This document shows positions 33,964-45,159 of a stretch of DNA of 64,000 nucleotides, piece by piece. Position numbers and translations under genes: made by a program. Origin of the DNA: Triglochin maritima (lineage: Eukaryota; Streptophyta; Magnoliopsida; Alismatales; Juncaginaceae); assembly GCA_963682175.1 (NCBI GenBank), contig OY821771.1, positions 34,244,201-34,308,200 on the forward strand. The letters run 5' to 3'. The notes under the pieces were generated by a model. That model saw nothing but the letters and a program-made list of their open reading frames with translations. It searched no databases and was not told the DNA's origin. The stretch's first letter is position 1. Each line of letters opens with the position of its first letter.

Positions 33964-33975
33964 TGGTATCAGAGC
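33964..33975 (+). other. Primer-binding site (tRNA-iMet) of the plus-strand D element
   Basis: TGGTATCAGAGC, two bases after the LTR end at 33961. Confidence 0.95.
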
Positions 33976-34013
33976 CTTGTTAGCTAAATTCTATACTTAA
34001 TCGTATTTTTAGC

Positions 34014-34235
34014 ATGGCTAGCACATCTAATCACTTAGAGGGTTTATGCACCACAAGGCCTCCTTTGCTTAATGGGTCAAATTATGATTATTGGAAAAAT
34101 AGAATGAAAATCTTTTTAATATCAAATGACCTTAAGTATTGGAAGTTTATTCAAAATCCATACATACCCCCAAATGAAGATGATTTAGATTCTCTATCTA
34201 GGGCTCAAATGAAAGAAATTGAAATGAACTCAACA
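34014..34235 (+). pseudogene. Copia-type gag N-terminus, truncated
   Basis: It starts MASTSNHLEGLCTTRPPLLN and continues NYDYWKNRMKIFLISNDLKY, the start of a copia gag (DUF4219/UBN2 type). It breaks off at KEIEMNST at 34235, after which the sequence returns to the family-S LTR. Only about 74 codons remain. Confidence 0.88.
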
Positions 34236-34534
34236 TATCATTCCCCATAAAATAGGTTTACTAATCAAAGCATAGGCTAAGCTTCATTCAAGAGCATTGG
34301 CATATCAAAGATAAGAGTGAAAACCCATTAGATGGTTATGGAAATCATATAAAGCTCAAGGGATTAAGATAACACACACTTAATACACTACATGATTATA
34401 TCACATATTTTTCCACCCCCAAATGGGGATGGATCTACTCACTACTCATTACACTAACTATATTAACAAGATGAAGCATAATACTGAAATGAAATTAATC
34501 TAAGCAAGCAAGAAACATTAAAGGAACTATTCTG

Positions 34535-34900
34535 CGGTCAAGAATATTCTGAGGTGCCTTAACCGGACTAAAGAAAAGTTTCTTGTTTATGGAGGAAAAA
34601 GGGAGTTAATAGTCGAGGGCTATTCGGATGCGAGTTTCATAAGTGATCCCGACGATAGGATGTCGCAATAATGATATGTCATTATTATCGAAGGTGGATC
34701 CATGAGCTAGCGTAGTTGGAGCAAATCACTACGACCAACTCAACCACCTACGAAGGCAAAATAAAATTATTATGGATGGACACAAACAGCAACACAGCTG
34801 ATTCACCAAACCCTTATCCCAAGCCAATGGTGAAATGCATTTCGAGTCCATGGGTCTGAGGAACCATGTGGATTGGCTTGATGAGTGATTAGAGAGAGTT
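34535..34900 (+). pseudogene. Copia element A: RNase H and C-terminal remnants
   Basis: It reads AVKNILRCLNRTKEKFLVYG and ELIVEGYSDASFISDPDDRM, the start of copia RNase H, then tandem stops (TAA, TGA) and frameshifts. Later pieces resemble the C-terminus (GLRNHVDWL near 34853). It is collinear with the RT part at 27119-28000, showing that both belong to one element. Confidence 0.85.
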
Positions 34901-34969
34901 ACCCTAGTTATTATTGTTTTATACATTGAGAATGTATGTGAAAGAAAACTTTGATAACAAGTGAGAGAT

Positions 34970-37160
34970 TGAAGGGAATGTGTTCTAAAAGTTTTACTTT
35001 ATATGTCAATTATTATGAATTGAATGTGCAAGCATTTTGTTCCTTGATTATGGTATTCGTCTTTTGGAAGTGTTAAGGAAGATGCGCTTGGTCCTTAACC
35101 ATAAAGCTCTAAAAGATAATGGTTTATATATATCAAAAGTTATTAACAATCATGTTAATTAACATGGAACATTAATCACCGATATAAGATTGTCGTGTTG
35201 GTCATCGATTGTTGTAGCTCTACAAATAATTGACGACACGAGTATATAAAAGAGGAAAAGATTACTTTTATATATTAAATTGACCTAACAAGTAAAACAT
35301 TATGGAATTGTGTTTCGTGTCATTAATGTTTTACTGTGTCTCAGATCCTAAGATATGAGACTTATATCTTTTCACTCAAGAAGTGCTTAATTTGATTATT
35401 GTCAAAAGCTATCAACGAGTATAGTGATAAAGACAATAGTTGGTTGAACATGACTTGTGCTGGAAAAGATAACTAGTCAAACGATTATCATTGCCCCTCT
35501 TAATTGAGTGATGATATTAATGAGCCCCTTGATAAAACAAAATTATAATGTGCACAAGGTAACTTGAGTTAAGTTACATAGTTATAATTAGCTTAAAGAG
35601 ATCAAGAAATGAATATAACACAAAGGTGACATATTTCTACTTTGTATATATTCTTAATATCATGAGGCAAGGGACGAACACAAGTGATGAACTTACATCA
35701 CTAAATGGATTGTGTTTTGGTTCAGGTGGAACAAAGACATCTATACTAATTGTGTAACTATAATATGTAGCTAGATACCGCTTATAGTTTGGTATATTAA
35801 GTCTTTAATATCAATGCCAATTTAGCTTAGATCCTCTTATAGGTCACACCACAAAACTGGGAAACAAGAAGCTTGATTTTGAGTTCATATGATGTGTTGG
35901 GTTTCATGTGAAAAAAGGACACATGTGGTGAACGAATAAAATCAATATGAGGTGTGTATATTATGTCATGAGAATTGACATAATTAGAATCATAATAAAT
36001 TCATATGAGGTGTGTATATTATGGGGTGAAATAATTTAATATTACATAGGATAATATATTACATAAGATATGAATTTGCTAAAAACCCCCAAAAGATCAA
36101 ATTTTGTTGGAAATAAATCCAAAATTTGACAAAGGCAAAATCGGGGTCAAAAATGATAAACCTTTTAGGGTTCGGTCGACCAGGGTGTATTCGGAATGGT
36201 CAACCGAACGGGGAACGGATAAACACAATTGGTTGACCGAAATTGTCTGGAGTGCCTGGACAATTGGGTTCGGTTAACCGAGCGTGAACGGTCAACCGAG
36301 AAAGAATATTATCAGTAGAGCGAAGGTAACACAGTCGTCCGGTGAATGTTCGCCAGGAGAAATTTTGGTGGGTCAACGGTCGACCGAGCAAGACGCGGAC
36401 CGTCTGAATTTTTCCAAAGAATTTTCCTCATGCATATTCAGTGGACCGTCTAGCTCACGGTCCACTGAACATGTGTTATAACCGAATGGTTCGGTTAACC
36501 GAGAAAAATTCTCGGTCAACCGAACAGTGTGATTCTTGCCTGAATTATTAAGAGAATAATTGGATCATGGGTTGGATTAATTCCAGATTTAATTAAATGT
36601 TTTTTAGGATGCTTATGTGGAAATTTGAGATTAATTTTAGGAGAGAATAAGTAAGAGATCGTGACTAAAGAATAGTTCTTGATAAGCATGTTTTGGGAGC
36701 CTATAAAAGTACCCATCATCCTACTTGTTTATGTTAATACAAAAAAAAATTTCTCTCATTAATCTCTCCCTTAATCACCACGAAAATCTCTTAATAAATT
36801 TAAGTTTTAGAGATAGAAATCTTAGGAGCTTAAAGAGGGGTTATTAGCTAGATTCTAAGTCTAATTAGAGATCGATTAACTAGCTCCTTTCTCTCTTATC
36901 TTGTTTAGAGTTTGGTGAACACTTGGAGGTGAATCGGCGGGCGATTCAACGGGCAACGTGACTCCGGATCTTCGAAAGGTTTTAGAGAACCTTTGGGTAT
37001 GATTCTCTCTTTGTGATTTATTTTAATATATGTAGGATTGCATGATATTAGAATAAACACAAAGTAATGTACATAAAATTGTTGAAAGTATGAAATTGAC
37101 CTTGTATGTTGTATTAATTTTTTTAAAATATATACATACATGGGGACACGAAATCCAACA
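34970..37160 (+). mobile_element. 3' LTR of copia element A with polypurine tract
   Basis: The polypurine tract AAGTGAGAGAT (34959-34969) is followed by the 2191-bp LTR, TGAAGGGAATGTG...GAAATCCAACA. It aligns with the solo LTR at 22251-24425. TATA box TATAAAAG at 36702-36709. A block of CGGTCGACCG-derived words (36160-36520) shows many TTAA/TCAA forms. No matching 5' LTR or TSD is found; the element is truncated at about 27110. Confidence 0.92.
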
Positions 37161-37290
37161 TAAAGAAACTAGTTCGTTGGTCAAACAACCTAGGTTGTTG
37201 GTTTGTGAAACAACCTGGGTTGTTTCGACGAGACAACCCAGGTTGTTGTACCAAACGAGCCAGCTTATTTGGAAATTTTTACAACTCGTA
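37161..37290. repeat. Word array AAACAACC(C/T)(A/G)GGTTGTT
   Basis: Four to five copies of CAACCYRGGTTGTT, each nearly palindromic, resume directly after the copia LTR. They match the arrays at 13.1-13.7 kb. The array was probably continuous with the 25-27 kb region before the copia insertion. Confidence 0.7.
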
Positions 37291-38035
37291 TACAACTTGG
37301 AGCCTGGAGGTGGGGGTTGTTCATTGCCGGAGTTGGGGTCGTCCTAGGGTGGGAGTTGGGGATTTTTTGGTTGATTAAAGGATCTTAGGTGTTTTTGATT
37401 TAGAGGTCATGGGGGTATTTTGGACATAAAAGGTTGAGATACATTAAAAATTATTAAATCCGTGGCTTTAAACCCCCCCCCCCCCCCCCCCTACAATGAT
37501 TGACGTTGTGGAACATTTGACCAAAACGGCCTTATAATTTATTCTCCCAAAAAAATATGTTAGATATTATTTCCAATATTTTTTCTAGACCGAACATAAA
37601 TAACAAGTTCTAAGAAATGAAATACTAACATTGTATTTTGAAATTCAACTTAGTGGAGAAAATAGATAATGCAACCATATATTACTTTCACATAGAAAAA
37701 TAATTAATAACCTAAATTAACAAAAAACAAACAAATATAACCTAAAACATAAATGATAATTAATATATCAACTAAGATTAAACAATAGAAAATTTGTAAA
37801 CACAAAACCCAAAACCAAATCCAAACCTACAAAACCAAAATCCACAAAAATTCCACTTAAAATCAACAAAATCATACAAATCTGAACTAAAACATGAATA
37901 ATAATCAATATCTACCAAATAAATGAAGGTATTAACTACAAAATATGGAAAATGAAAGATTGGGGTCAATTTTTTTACCTAAAATCGCCGCTGCAAACGA
38001 AACCTAGGGTGAAGGGCGTTTGGTGACGGTTATAT
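37291..38035. other. Non-coding; poly-C tract and A-rich block
   Basis: It holds about 20 consecutive C near 37472-37491 and AACCAAAATCC-type A-rich low complexity at 37600-37970. No coding region is seen; the minus-strand frame 37778-37969 is a low-complexity artefact. Confidence 0.55.
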
Positions 38036-38039
38036 AATT

Positions 38040-38640
38040 TGACAATACTCGACACTGCGATGTCGAGTTCCTTTTTCTTAAATGAAATTGGCATCCTGAA
38101 CGTGGACTTCTGTTTCTCACTCTGCAGATGTGATACTGAGGTTATTTAAATTAGTCAAACTAGGAACACACAAATTCGTGTTTAAGGGGAAAATTCTAAG
38201 TGTTAGACCTCGACGTTGTACATCTCGAGTTCTGGGACATGGACTCGCAACTTGCAACACCGAGTTAAATTTGGACTCCAAACTGGCGGTGCATACTCCT
38301 AGCTATGTGGAAAAAATTGTAATTGTTAGAATTCGGTATCGCAATTACCAAGTTCTAACAAATTGAACTCAGTGTTGCAAGTGTCGAGTTCAATTTGGAC
38401 TCCAAACTGACAATGCATGCTTATGGTTGTGCGACAAAAACTCTAAGTGCTAGAACTCGACATCTCAATTGTTGAGTTCTTTAAACACTAAAAATTCAAG
38501 ATCAATCGTCGCCACGTGTTGCAAAGTGGTGGCAACATGTCTAGTTTGAGAAATATTTCTCAAGGAGATTTAGAATGAGAGTTTTTAAAAAAAAAACTTA
38601 TTTTGATTTTTTTTTCAAATTTACATTATAAATTGGGCTC
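38040..38640 (-). repeat. Dispersed repeat with ~123-bp units (right, inverted copy)
   Basis: Reverse orientation of the repeat at 4400-5170. The unit words (GGACTCCAAACTG, CTCGGTGTTGC, GAGTTCTAAC on their respective strands) and the outer shoulder (ACATGTCTAGTTTGAGAAATATTTCTC, CTCAAGGAGATTTAGAAT, 38535-38575) match in the mirrored order. About two and a half units remain. Confidence 0.75.
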
Positions 38641-38905
38641 ATGTGTTTCATGTTGTAGGGTGGCAAATCCAAGAATAAAACCTAGGGTGGGCTGATGTAC
38701 CTTATTTCAACCTAAAAATAATGGTAATATAAAATATCATATCTTCATGGCATGGTACAAACTCTTCTTAAAACAAATACCATCCCCAACAATCTCAAAG
38801 TAGAGTTACCATATAAAATAGTTACATAATTAATGAAATTTTGATACTACGCTTCTCTTTTTGCTTTGCAAAAAAAAACCCATATAAAATCTTTGTAGCA
38901 TGCAA
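38625..38905. repeat. Dispersed repeat shared with 48247-48480
   Basis: GGGCTCATGTGTTTCATG, GAATAAAACCTAGGG, CTTCATGGCATGGTACAA and CAACAATCTCAAAGTAGAG occur here and, in the same order with deletions, at 48247-48480. Confidence 0.75.
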
Positions 38906-39650
38906 ATATTCTTTTTTTCTTTTTGAAAGCGTTAGTTTGCTTTGAATAGAGAGAATGTCGTAACACGACTTCTTATATCATACACCACATTTACACAGCG
39001 CAAAGAAAATATGTAACATAAGATTGATAACATGTTTGGATTACAATAACAATCTCACATAACACTCGCTGTACTAGATCTCCACCGAAGATGAGATGTG
39101 TCCAGGGGAGTGAGTTGCTTTAAACACTCTCACTCCTTACTTAATTGCAGTTGCTTGCATGTTTTATTCTCAAGCGAATTCCTCAGTGCAATATTTCTTC
39201 TGAATTGTTAAACGTCGTCCAAAAATTATTTAAATTGTCTGTACCAATTACCGTTTTGTCCTTCTATCATTTCTACTTATATATCTCTTCATTTCACTCT
39301 CCTATAATTAAGACGGACGATTTAAGTAATTGAAACGGTAATTGAGTAATTGAGACGCAATTTAAGTAAAAACCGGACGATGAATAATAATTCCCAATTT
39401 CTTCCGGCAGCTGTTTAACTTTTTATCACGCTTATATATATATATGGTGGACTAATATTGTTATCTCGATAAAAAAACTTCTAAATTAAATATGCCGATT
39501 ACAAGGTAGGAAGGTAGAATTGTTTTAAGTACTTCAAAAATTCCAAGATGTCAACATCAATTTTTTTAACTTTTAAATTAACGAATCTGTTACCCATAGC
39601 TTCTAATTGTGTTTAACCGGTTTTTATTTTCATGCTTTGTATCACTAGGC
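38906..39650. other. No gene recognised
   Basis: AT-rich sequence before the Harbinger element. It has no supported coding or RNA gene. Confidence 0.5.
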
Positions 39651-40061
39651 TTAGGGCACCCGCCGGGCGCCACCCCCTTAGGTTTGTTTTTTTAAAACTT
39701 TAATAATAATTATTATTATTAATGTTAATAGTTAATAATGTTAATGTTAATGTTAATAGTTAATAGATTAATTTGGTGATTTAATATGTATTTTAGTTTA
39801 GTTTGAAAATGTAATATTGTTTAAATTAATTATGTAAATTTTCTTAAATAAAAAATTTAATTTTAACAAATACTAAATTCTAAATTGAAATCCAAAAGTA
39901 ATACATTGGCTTAGAAAATATTACATTACCTTACAAAATACAAATAAATTACAAAATACAAATAAAATACGTAGTACCTATTAACTACAAAATACAATAA
40001 AAGAAACTATATATAGCCATTGGATCCCGCCTAATCGATGAGTTTCGCTATCATTTTTGGA

Positions 40062-41125
40062 TCATGTTCCATCGGGTTGTTTTAGCAAAGAGTGTAGCAT
40101 GTCGAACTTTGTTTTTTCGAGATGCATTCGAAACTTCCGCTCTACTCGTTTGTCCTCCATTTTCAATTCATCTTCTCTAACTTTGGCGATGTATGCAACT
40201 TGAGCACGAAGTTCGCAGGGCTTAGTATCAACCTCTGATGATTTCTTACCTTTTTTTGTCTTCCTCACACCTTCGGGACATATGACTGGTTCTGACATCA
40301 TTTCCTCCTGCGTTGGTGTTGAGTGGCCCATAAAGTCATCAATGCTCTTTCTTTTCCCTACGCTCCTTGTTTGGGGACTATCTTCAACTTCTATTTCCAT
40401 GGATGCGAGATGTTCACTGCGTGCAACACCCACCGCAGTAGCTCCAGAGATAAAAGACTCATTTGGGGTTTCTGCGCAACATGACCCAAGCATCAAAGTA
40501 AAGAAATTTGGACCTATGAGTTTACTCGTAGATCACGTGAGCTTGCCATATGACATTGTCGTCGTTGGTGCCGCTCTGTTTCCATAGCAACGCCTCTTCG
40601 AAGCACCTGGCCCACATGGTGACAAACAGTGCTATCATCCTCCACAGTCCCTTTAATGATTCCTCATTCCGCACGGGGAGGTTCGTGTTGCTTTCGGCTG
40701 ACTCATTTCAGTCTGGTCCATAACGATCCGACTCTTTGGTTTGTCCCAACCACTGCATCGCAACTTACTTGCATATATGTCGAGACGAGTCTCCCATCCT
40801 CTGTTGTGGACCACGTCTTTGGCCTGTTGGTCCTGGCAGTTTGACGTGGTTGTTGACTGTTGGAAGGGTCAACTTCATCCTCGTCGTGGGCATCTTGTGT
40901 AGTGTCCACTACATTCACACTACTTTCTCCGTTTAAGTATTGGCTGTACATTTGATATTGGTTTTGGTTTTGTTGGTGTTGTGGTTGATATTGTTGGTAT
41001 GGTTGGAATCCTTGGTATTGGTCATATGGTGCGTATTGGGGAAATGGATATTGTGGATATCTTTGAGGAAAGAGTGGACGTGGATTGACTCGTGGACGAC
41101 GTGGGGGAATGATTGTGATCTGGAG
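40062..41125 (-). pseudogene. Harbinger ORF1: Myb/SANT-like DNA-binding protein, broken
   Basis: On the minus strand there is first a proline/glutamine/tyrosine-rich N-terminus (FPQYAPYDQYQGFQPYQQ, about 41040-40960). Next is a Myb/SANT-like part (TWSTTEDGRLVSTYMQVSCD, NQRVGSLWTRL, 40820-40705), then the typical central block with KSKFLYFDAWVMLR-like residues out of frame (40690-40500). The C-terminal coiled-coil region follows (KGKKSSEVDTK...KMEDKRVERKFRMHLEKTKF, 40496-40062). In Harbinger elements ORF1 brings the transposase to the ends and to the nucleus. Frameshifts near 41085 and 40700 and a stop near 40515 inactivate it. Confidence 0.75.
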
Positions 41126-41220
41126 AAGACATTAAAAGGTTGCTAACGAGAGAAGAAGTAAGATTAGATTTTGGGTGAGAGTAGAAGTAAGATGGTGGAG
41201 TTTTATAAAGAGTACAAGTC

Positions 41221-41496
41221 AGATTCGTTTCTATCTCCTTATGCTCTGTGTAGTCACGCGTGTTCTGTAGCATCATGAGGTTACTGTAAATCCATGAAAT
41301 ATCTTCGATCCAAGATTCGTTTCCATCTCCTTGTGCTCTGTGTAGTCACGCGTGTTCTGTAGCATCACGGGGTTACTGTAAATCCACGAAATATCTTCAG
41401 TCCAAGATTCATTTTTATCTCCTTCTAATCTATGTAGTCACACGTGTTATGTAGCATCATGAGTTACTATAACACATACGAAATATCTTCTCCCAA
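41221..41496. repeat. 92-bp tandem repeat, 3 copies, in the divergent Harbinger promoter
   Basis: Units start with AGATTCRTTT at 41221, 41313 and 41405, each with ATCTCCTT, TGTAGTCACRCGTGTT and GAAATATCTTC. They lie exactly between the start of ORF1 and the transposase frame, so they probably hold shared regulatory sequence. Confidence 0.85.
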
Positions 41497-41506
41497 CTAC
41501 AAATGA

Positions 41507-42865
41507 GTGAACATTGTTGGTTTTACCACATGTCCTCATCTCCGATTACTTCTTCTCCCAATGGCTTCCTTTGATATATCTTCCAGTTTAAAGTACGCAT
41601 CATCTGATTCTTCCGATGAGGACAACTTCCGTGACACATACGTCGTATTGGACCATGTAACGCAAATGGTTGGTCAAATGTTGACTCAACTGACTATACA
41701 CCCTAAGAGGCGTAGAAGGCGAACTATGAACCTAGATAGAGATCGTGAGCTTTGTTATAAAAGTCTTATTGATGATTATTTTTCTGACAATGTTGTGTAT
41801 TCTAATACTATTTTTATGAGAAGATTTTGGATGTGAAATCATGTCTTTCTTCGCATTGCTAATGCCATTGAGGCATCTGATGTCTTCTTTCAACGGGTAT
41901 CAGATGCCAATGGTAGGATGAGCATCTCGGGCTTACAAAAAAGTACGACATCACTATGAATGCTAGCTTACGACGTAGCGGCCGATGAGGTCGAAGAGTA
42001 TTTGCGTATGAGTGAAGCAACAACCAAAAACTCCTTTCCAAAAATTCTATGAAGGTGTCATTAACAACTTCGGAGGTGAGTATTTACGAAGGCCTACTGC
42101 AACTAACTTAGCACGACTACTTCACATTGGTGAGGAACGTGGGTTCCCAGGCATGATGGGGAGTATCGATTGTATGCACTGGAGTGGAAAATTTTCTCAA
42201 CTGCTTGGAAGGGACAACATCAAGGGCGTAGTGGGAAGACAACACTTGTCCTTGAGGTGGTGGCATCAATTGGCTTATGGATCTGGCACTCCTTTTTTGG
42301 AATACCGGGTTCGTGCAATGACATGAACGTCCTGCATCGATCTCCCATTTTCAACGACATACTAGAAAGACGACCTTCACCTATAACATATGAGATTAAT
42401 GGTGCTCGATATAATATGAGATACTATCTCACAGATGTTATTTATCCAAAATGGGTTGCATTCATTCCATCTGTCATTCTTCCTCAGACATCGAAGGACA
42501 GATTATTTGCTCAACTGCAGGAGGCAACGCGTAAAGATGTAGAACGTACATTCAGAGTGTTGCAAGCGCGGTTCACGATTGTCAAAAAGCCATCTCTTGC
42601 ATGGAGTAAGGACGTACTTAACAAAATAATGAAAGCTTGCATCATAATGCATAATATGATGGTGGAGGATGAACACGATTGTTACGTTAATTTTGGAGAT
42701 ATAAATGATTTTATCAAAGATCAACGTGGAAATTCTGGGGAGGAATCGTTGCAATATTCCATCGACCGTATCTTGAATATTAACATGTATTTGGCCAATA
42801 AAGATCGAGTGCATGATAAACGAAAACACTTGAGTCTCAAATCTGATTTAATTGAGAATAAATGA
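41507..42865 (+). pseudogene. PIF/Harbinger transposase (DDE_Tnp_4), nearly complete but broken
   Basis: The N-terminal part is at 41560-41836 (SSLKYASSDSSDEDNF, a basic RRRRRTMNLDRDRE helix). After a stop it continues with IANAIEASDVFFQRVSDANG, KFYEGVINNFGGEYLRRPTA and the first acidic motif GSIDCMHW. A frameshift near 42180 leads into the second frame: GIPGSCNDMNVLHRSPIF (second D), YLTDVIYPKWVAFIPSVILP, and RKDVERTFRVLQARFTI (catalytic E). The C-terminus is RVHDKRKHLSLKSDLIENK. The order and motifs match plant Harbinger transposases; the stop at 41834-41836 and frameshifts make it inactive. Confidence 0.92.
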
Positions 42866-43210
42866 CAATGTTATGGAGAAAATACAGACTGACATGTCTT
42901 CTTGTAATTTTTAGTTTAATATTTCAGATTCCAATTAATGTTATATGTACCGTAGTTTCTTAATTTTGAATAATATTTTCATGATTTAATATTAATTAAT
43001 AATTACAATAATTATTATTTAATGTAATTTGTTGATTGTTGTGAAAGAATTCAAAAAAATGAAATGATGTGGGAGAAAGAGAATGTAAGGTGTTTAGGAG
43101 GTTTCACAGCATGGTTAAGGGGAATTTGGGGGTGAATGAGTTGTATGACGTGACAAAGAGAGAAACTAGGACGCCCAGGAGTTGCCCGGGCGCTGGTATT
43201 GATGGCCTTA

Positions 43211-43780
43211 GTGACTTAGGATTATTTTGCTCTTTCTAGGTCAGGCCGGGTTGGTTCCACAAGGAAGTCAGAATAAGATCGGTGTGAAAATATTCCATAA
43301 TCGAAGAGATTGGGCCAGGTCTAGTCTGGTCCAACCGGCCCGTACACCTCCCTAATCATAAATTAATAATGTTGCGATTCACTATTGCAAGACTGTTCTC
43401 CTAAATCTCTTACATTATCTACCATTGAAAGTTTGAAGCATCAAATGCATGTTGTGATAATTATTTATCTGTTTGTAACGTTAATAATGTGAAATCTGAC
43501 GGTCAGTATTATGCTATGCTAGTTAGCACTGTAACTCAAATACCAGCACCAGGACCATAACTAAAATATCATGTTTATTTGCTAATATGGCATACATGAT
43601 TTAAGAAAACCGACTTCAAGTGGGAAACATACATTATGCATAACAAAGTACTAAATTTTAATGTCTTTAAGGCTTGATGTCCTATATAAACTAGGTAATG
43701 CCAACTCAAGCACATAGACACAAGTTTACACGCATAAACATATATATGAGTATGAAGCTTGGACAAGCATGGCCTCAACA
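43211..43780. other. No gene recognised; 3' flank of the peptide gene
   Basis: Mixed AT-rich sequence. The part nearest 43784 is the likely 3' UTR of the minus-strand peptide gene. Confidence 0.45.
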
Positions 43781-43783
43781 CAA

Positions 43784-44223
43784 TCAACTCAGTGGTGGCG
43801 GAGACGGCGATGACGATGGCGACTGCAAGGTTAATTTGTTGCAGTAATCGCGGATGATATCTGGAAGATGGTGACGACGGCAAAACTTGTGCATCGCATC
43901 TGGATGAAGAAGCAAAAATCCCAAACCGCGTCTCAGTAGCCACCTAGCTGCATGCACATTTTTTTAATACAAAAACAAGGTTTAATTAGTATCATGTTAT
44001 AGGTAATCTACATGAATTCATGGTATGTCATTCTTTGCTCCTAAGCTACATAGCCCTTGTGTTTTATATTTATAGATCAATTGTTTCAAGAATTGTATAG
44101 TCTGTTGTAAGAAAAGCATCACAATATGCATCTGATGAAAAAACTTTACCAACCAAAAATACCTCCATTAACATACCAAACAATTCATGATCACGGTATA
44201 TATGCCGAAAATTCAAAATGATT

Positions 44224-44256
<33 letters not shown>

Positions 44257-44386
44257 AGCGATTGACTTGGTTATTACCAATAATGAGTGGCACACTAGTT
44301 GGTTTCACCGTGCCAGTAGATTCGGTTGAGCAAATTAGTGCCAACAGGAAGAACGTTGCAAAAACCACCTTAAAATTGGAAGCCAT
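43784..44386 (-). CDS. Small secreted peptide gene, two exons (44386-44278, 43947-43784), 90 aa
   Basis: Exon 1 (ATG at 44386) encodes a clear signal peptide, MASNFKVVFATFFLLALICS, with likely cleavage after TEST-G or nearby. A GT donor at 44277 and an AG acceptor at 43949-43948 join in phase (109 + 164 nt = 91 codons including TGA). Exon 2 encodes RWLLRRGLGFLLLHPDAMHK, FCRRHHLPDIIRDYC with two cysteines, and ends SPSSSPSPPPLS. A TATA box (CTATAAATATAG, 44443-44454) lies about 60 bp upstream. I do not recognise the family. A broken paralogue sharing the signal peptide is at 45160-45291, so this is a small local family, as in defence or signalling peptides. The exon structure is my prediction; a (GA)n tract (44226-44252) lies within the intron. 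Confidence 0.6.
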
Positions 44387-44442
44387 TGTTACTTTGTAAG
44401 TGTTGTTGTAGTTATAGTTGTGTTTGATAAATGAAGGGGAGG

Positions 44443-44454
44443 CTATATTTATAG
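44443..44454 (-). promoter_or_regulatory. TATA box of the small secreted peptide gene
   Basis: CTATAAATATAG on the minus strand, 57-68 bp upstream of the start codon. It is conserved as CTAGATATAGC in the displaced promoter of the paralogue at about 45652-45660. Confidence 0.6.
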
Positions 44455-44459
44455 AACCT

Positions 44460-45155
44460 TCACTGGGATTGTTTCATTATCATACTATGTGCGTAAGGTT
44501 GTATTATTTGCTTGGTCTAACGACTTTTGTTTACTGCGTATTATATTTTGGAATTGATCTTGGTTTTTGTGTTATTTCTGTGGACTTCCAAATCCTCTTG
44601 CCCATTGACATTTGAGGGGGATAAAATGAGATGATGGAGATATTTGCTGGCATCTTACATGAACATAAGTTAACTACGAAAAAGTATAGATGGACATGCA
44701 TTTTACTACTATATATTTGTGGATAATATCTTGCTTAAATAAGAGAATCAAACCCAGTAATATGACTTGTACTACGCATTTTGTTTTACATGCTCGACTT
44801 GTAAAACCGTTGAGGTTATAAAAATTTAAAACCAGTATATTTAATAAGCAAATTTACTTCACTTGTTATGCTTGTGTGCCACAATTTTTTGTACCATTCT
44901 TTTGAGAGGTCAAATTAAAACTTCTCATATGTAGTTCACTAGCCACTTAACTACACGGACAAATCATACATAAAAAAATAAGGTCTAGTATAATGTTGTC
45001 GAGATAGTTAGATCAATCATATGTAGAGAGGGTGATGTACATGAAAGTACAAATTAAAAGTCTATCAATACTTCATCAATTGGAATATAATTTTAGTTTT
45101 GTATAATGAAATACATATCAGAGGGTATAATTCTATTTGAGAGCGGTGTAGAGAG
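44460..45155. other. Upstream flank of the peptide gene; no gene recognised
   Basis: AT-rich. I looked here for a second exon of the paralogue at 45160-45291 and found none. Confidence 0.45.
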
Positions 45156-45159
45156 AGAG

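Larger units (their letters stand above)
28001..34534 (-). mobile_element. LTR of family S inserted in copia A, itself split at TATCA
   Basis: 28001-28528 is the reverse of 18085-18622, and 34241-34534 is the reverse of about 17815-18085. The two parts are separated by 5.7 kb of family-D sequence bounded by the 5-bp duplication TATCA (28524-28528 and 34236-34240). The right end stops within the LTR (near AAAGGAACTA, 34534) and about 125 codons of copia pol are also missing there. A deletion must therefore have removed the rest of this LTR together with part of copia A. Confidence 0.85.
39654..43207. mobile_element. PIF/Harbinger element (two divergent genes)
   Basis: The limits are placed at TTA duplications (39651-39653 and 43208-43210), the TSD size of this superfamily. 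The termini, GGGCACCCGCCGGGCGCC on the left and the reverse of GGCCATCAATACCAGCGCCC on the right, share GGGC/CGCCCGG words but match poorly, so the exact ends are less certain than the content. ORF1 (minus) and the transposase (plus) start from a shared central region. Confidence 0.75.

Noticed and set aside
36905..37347. Frames spanning the end of the copia-A LTR
   Set aside because: They run across the LTR boundary into the word array and have no counterpart in the other LTR copy beyond shared LTR sequence.
44226..44252. GA repeat as a functional GAGA element
   Set aside because: It lies in the predicted intron as a simple microsatellite, with no other supporting sign.
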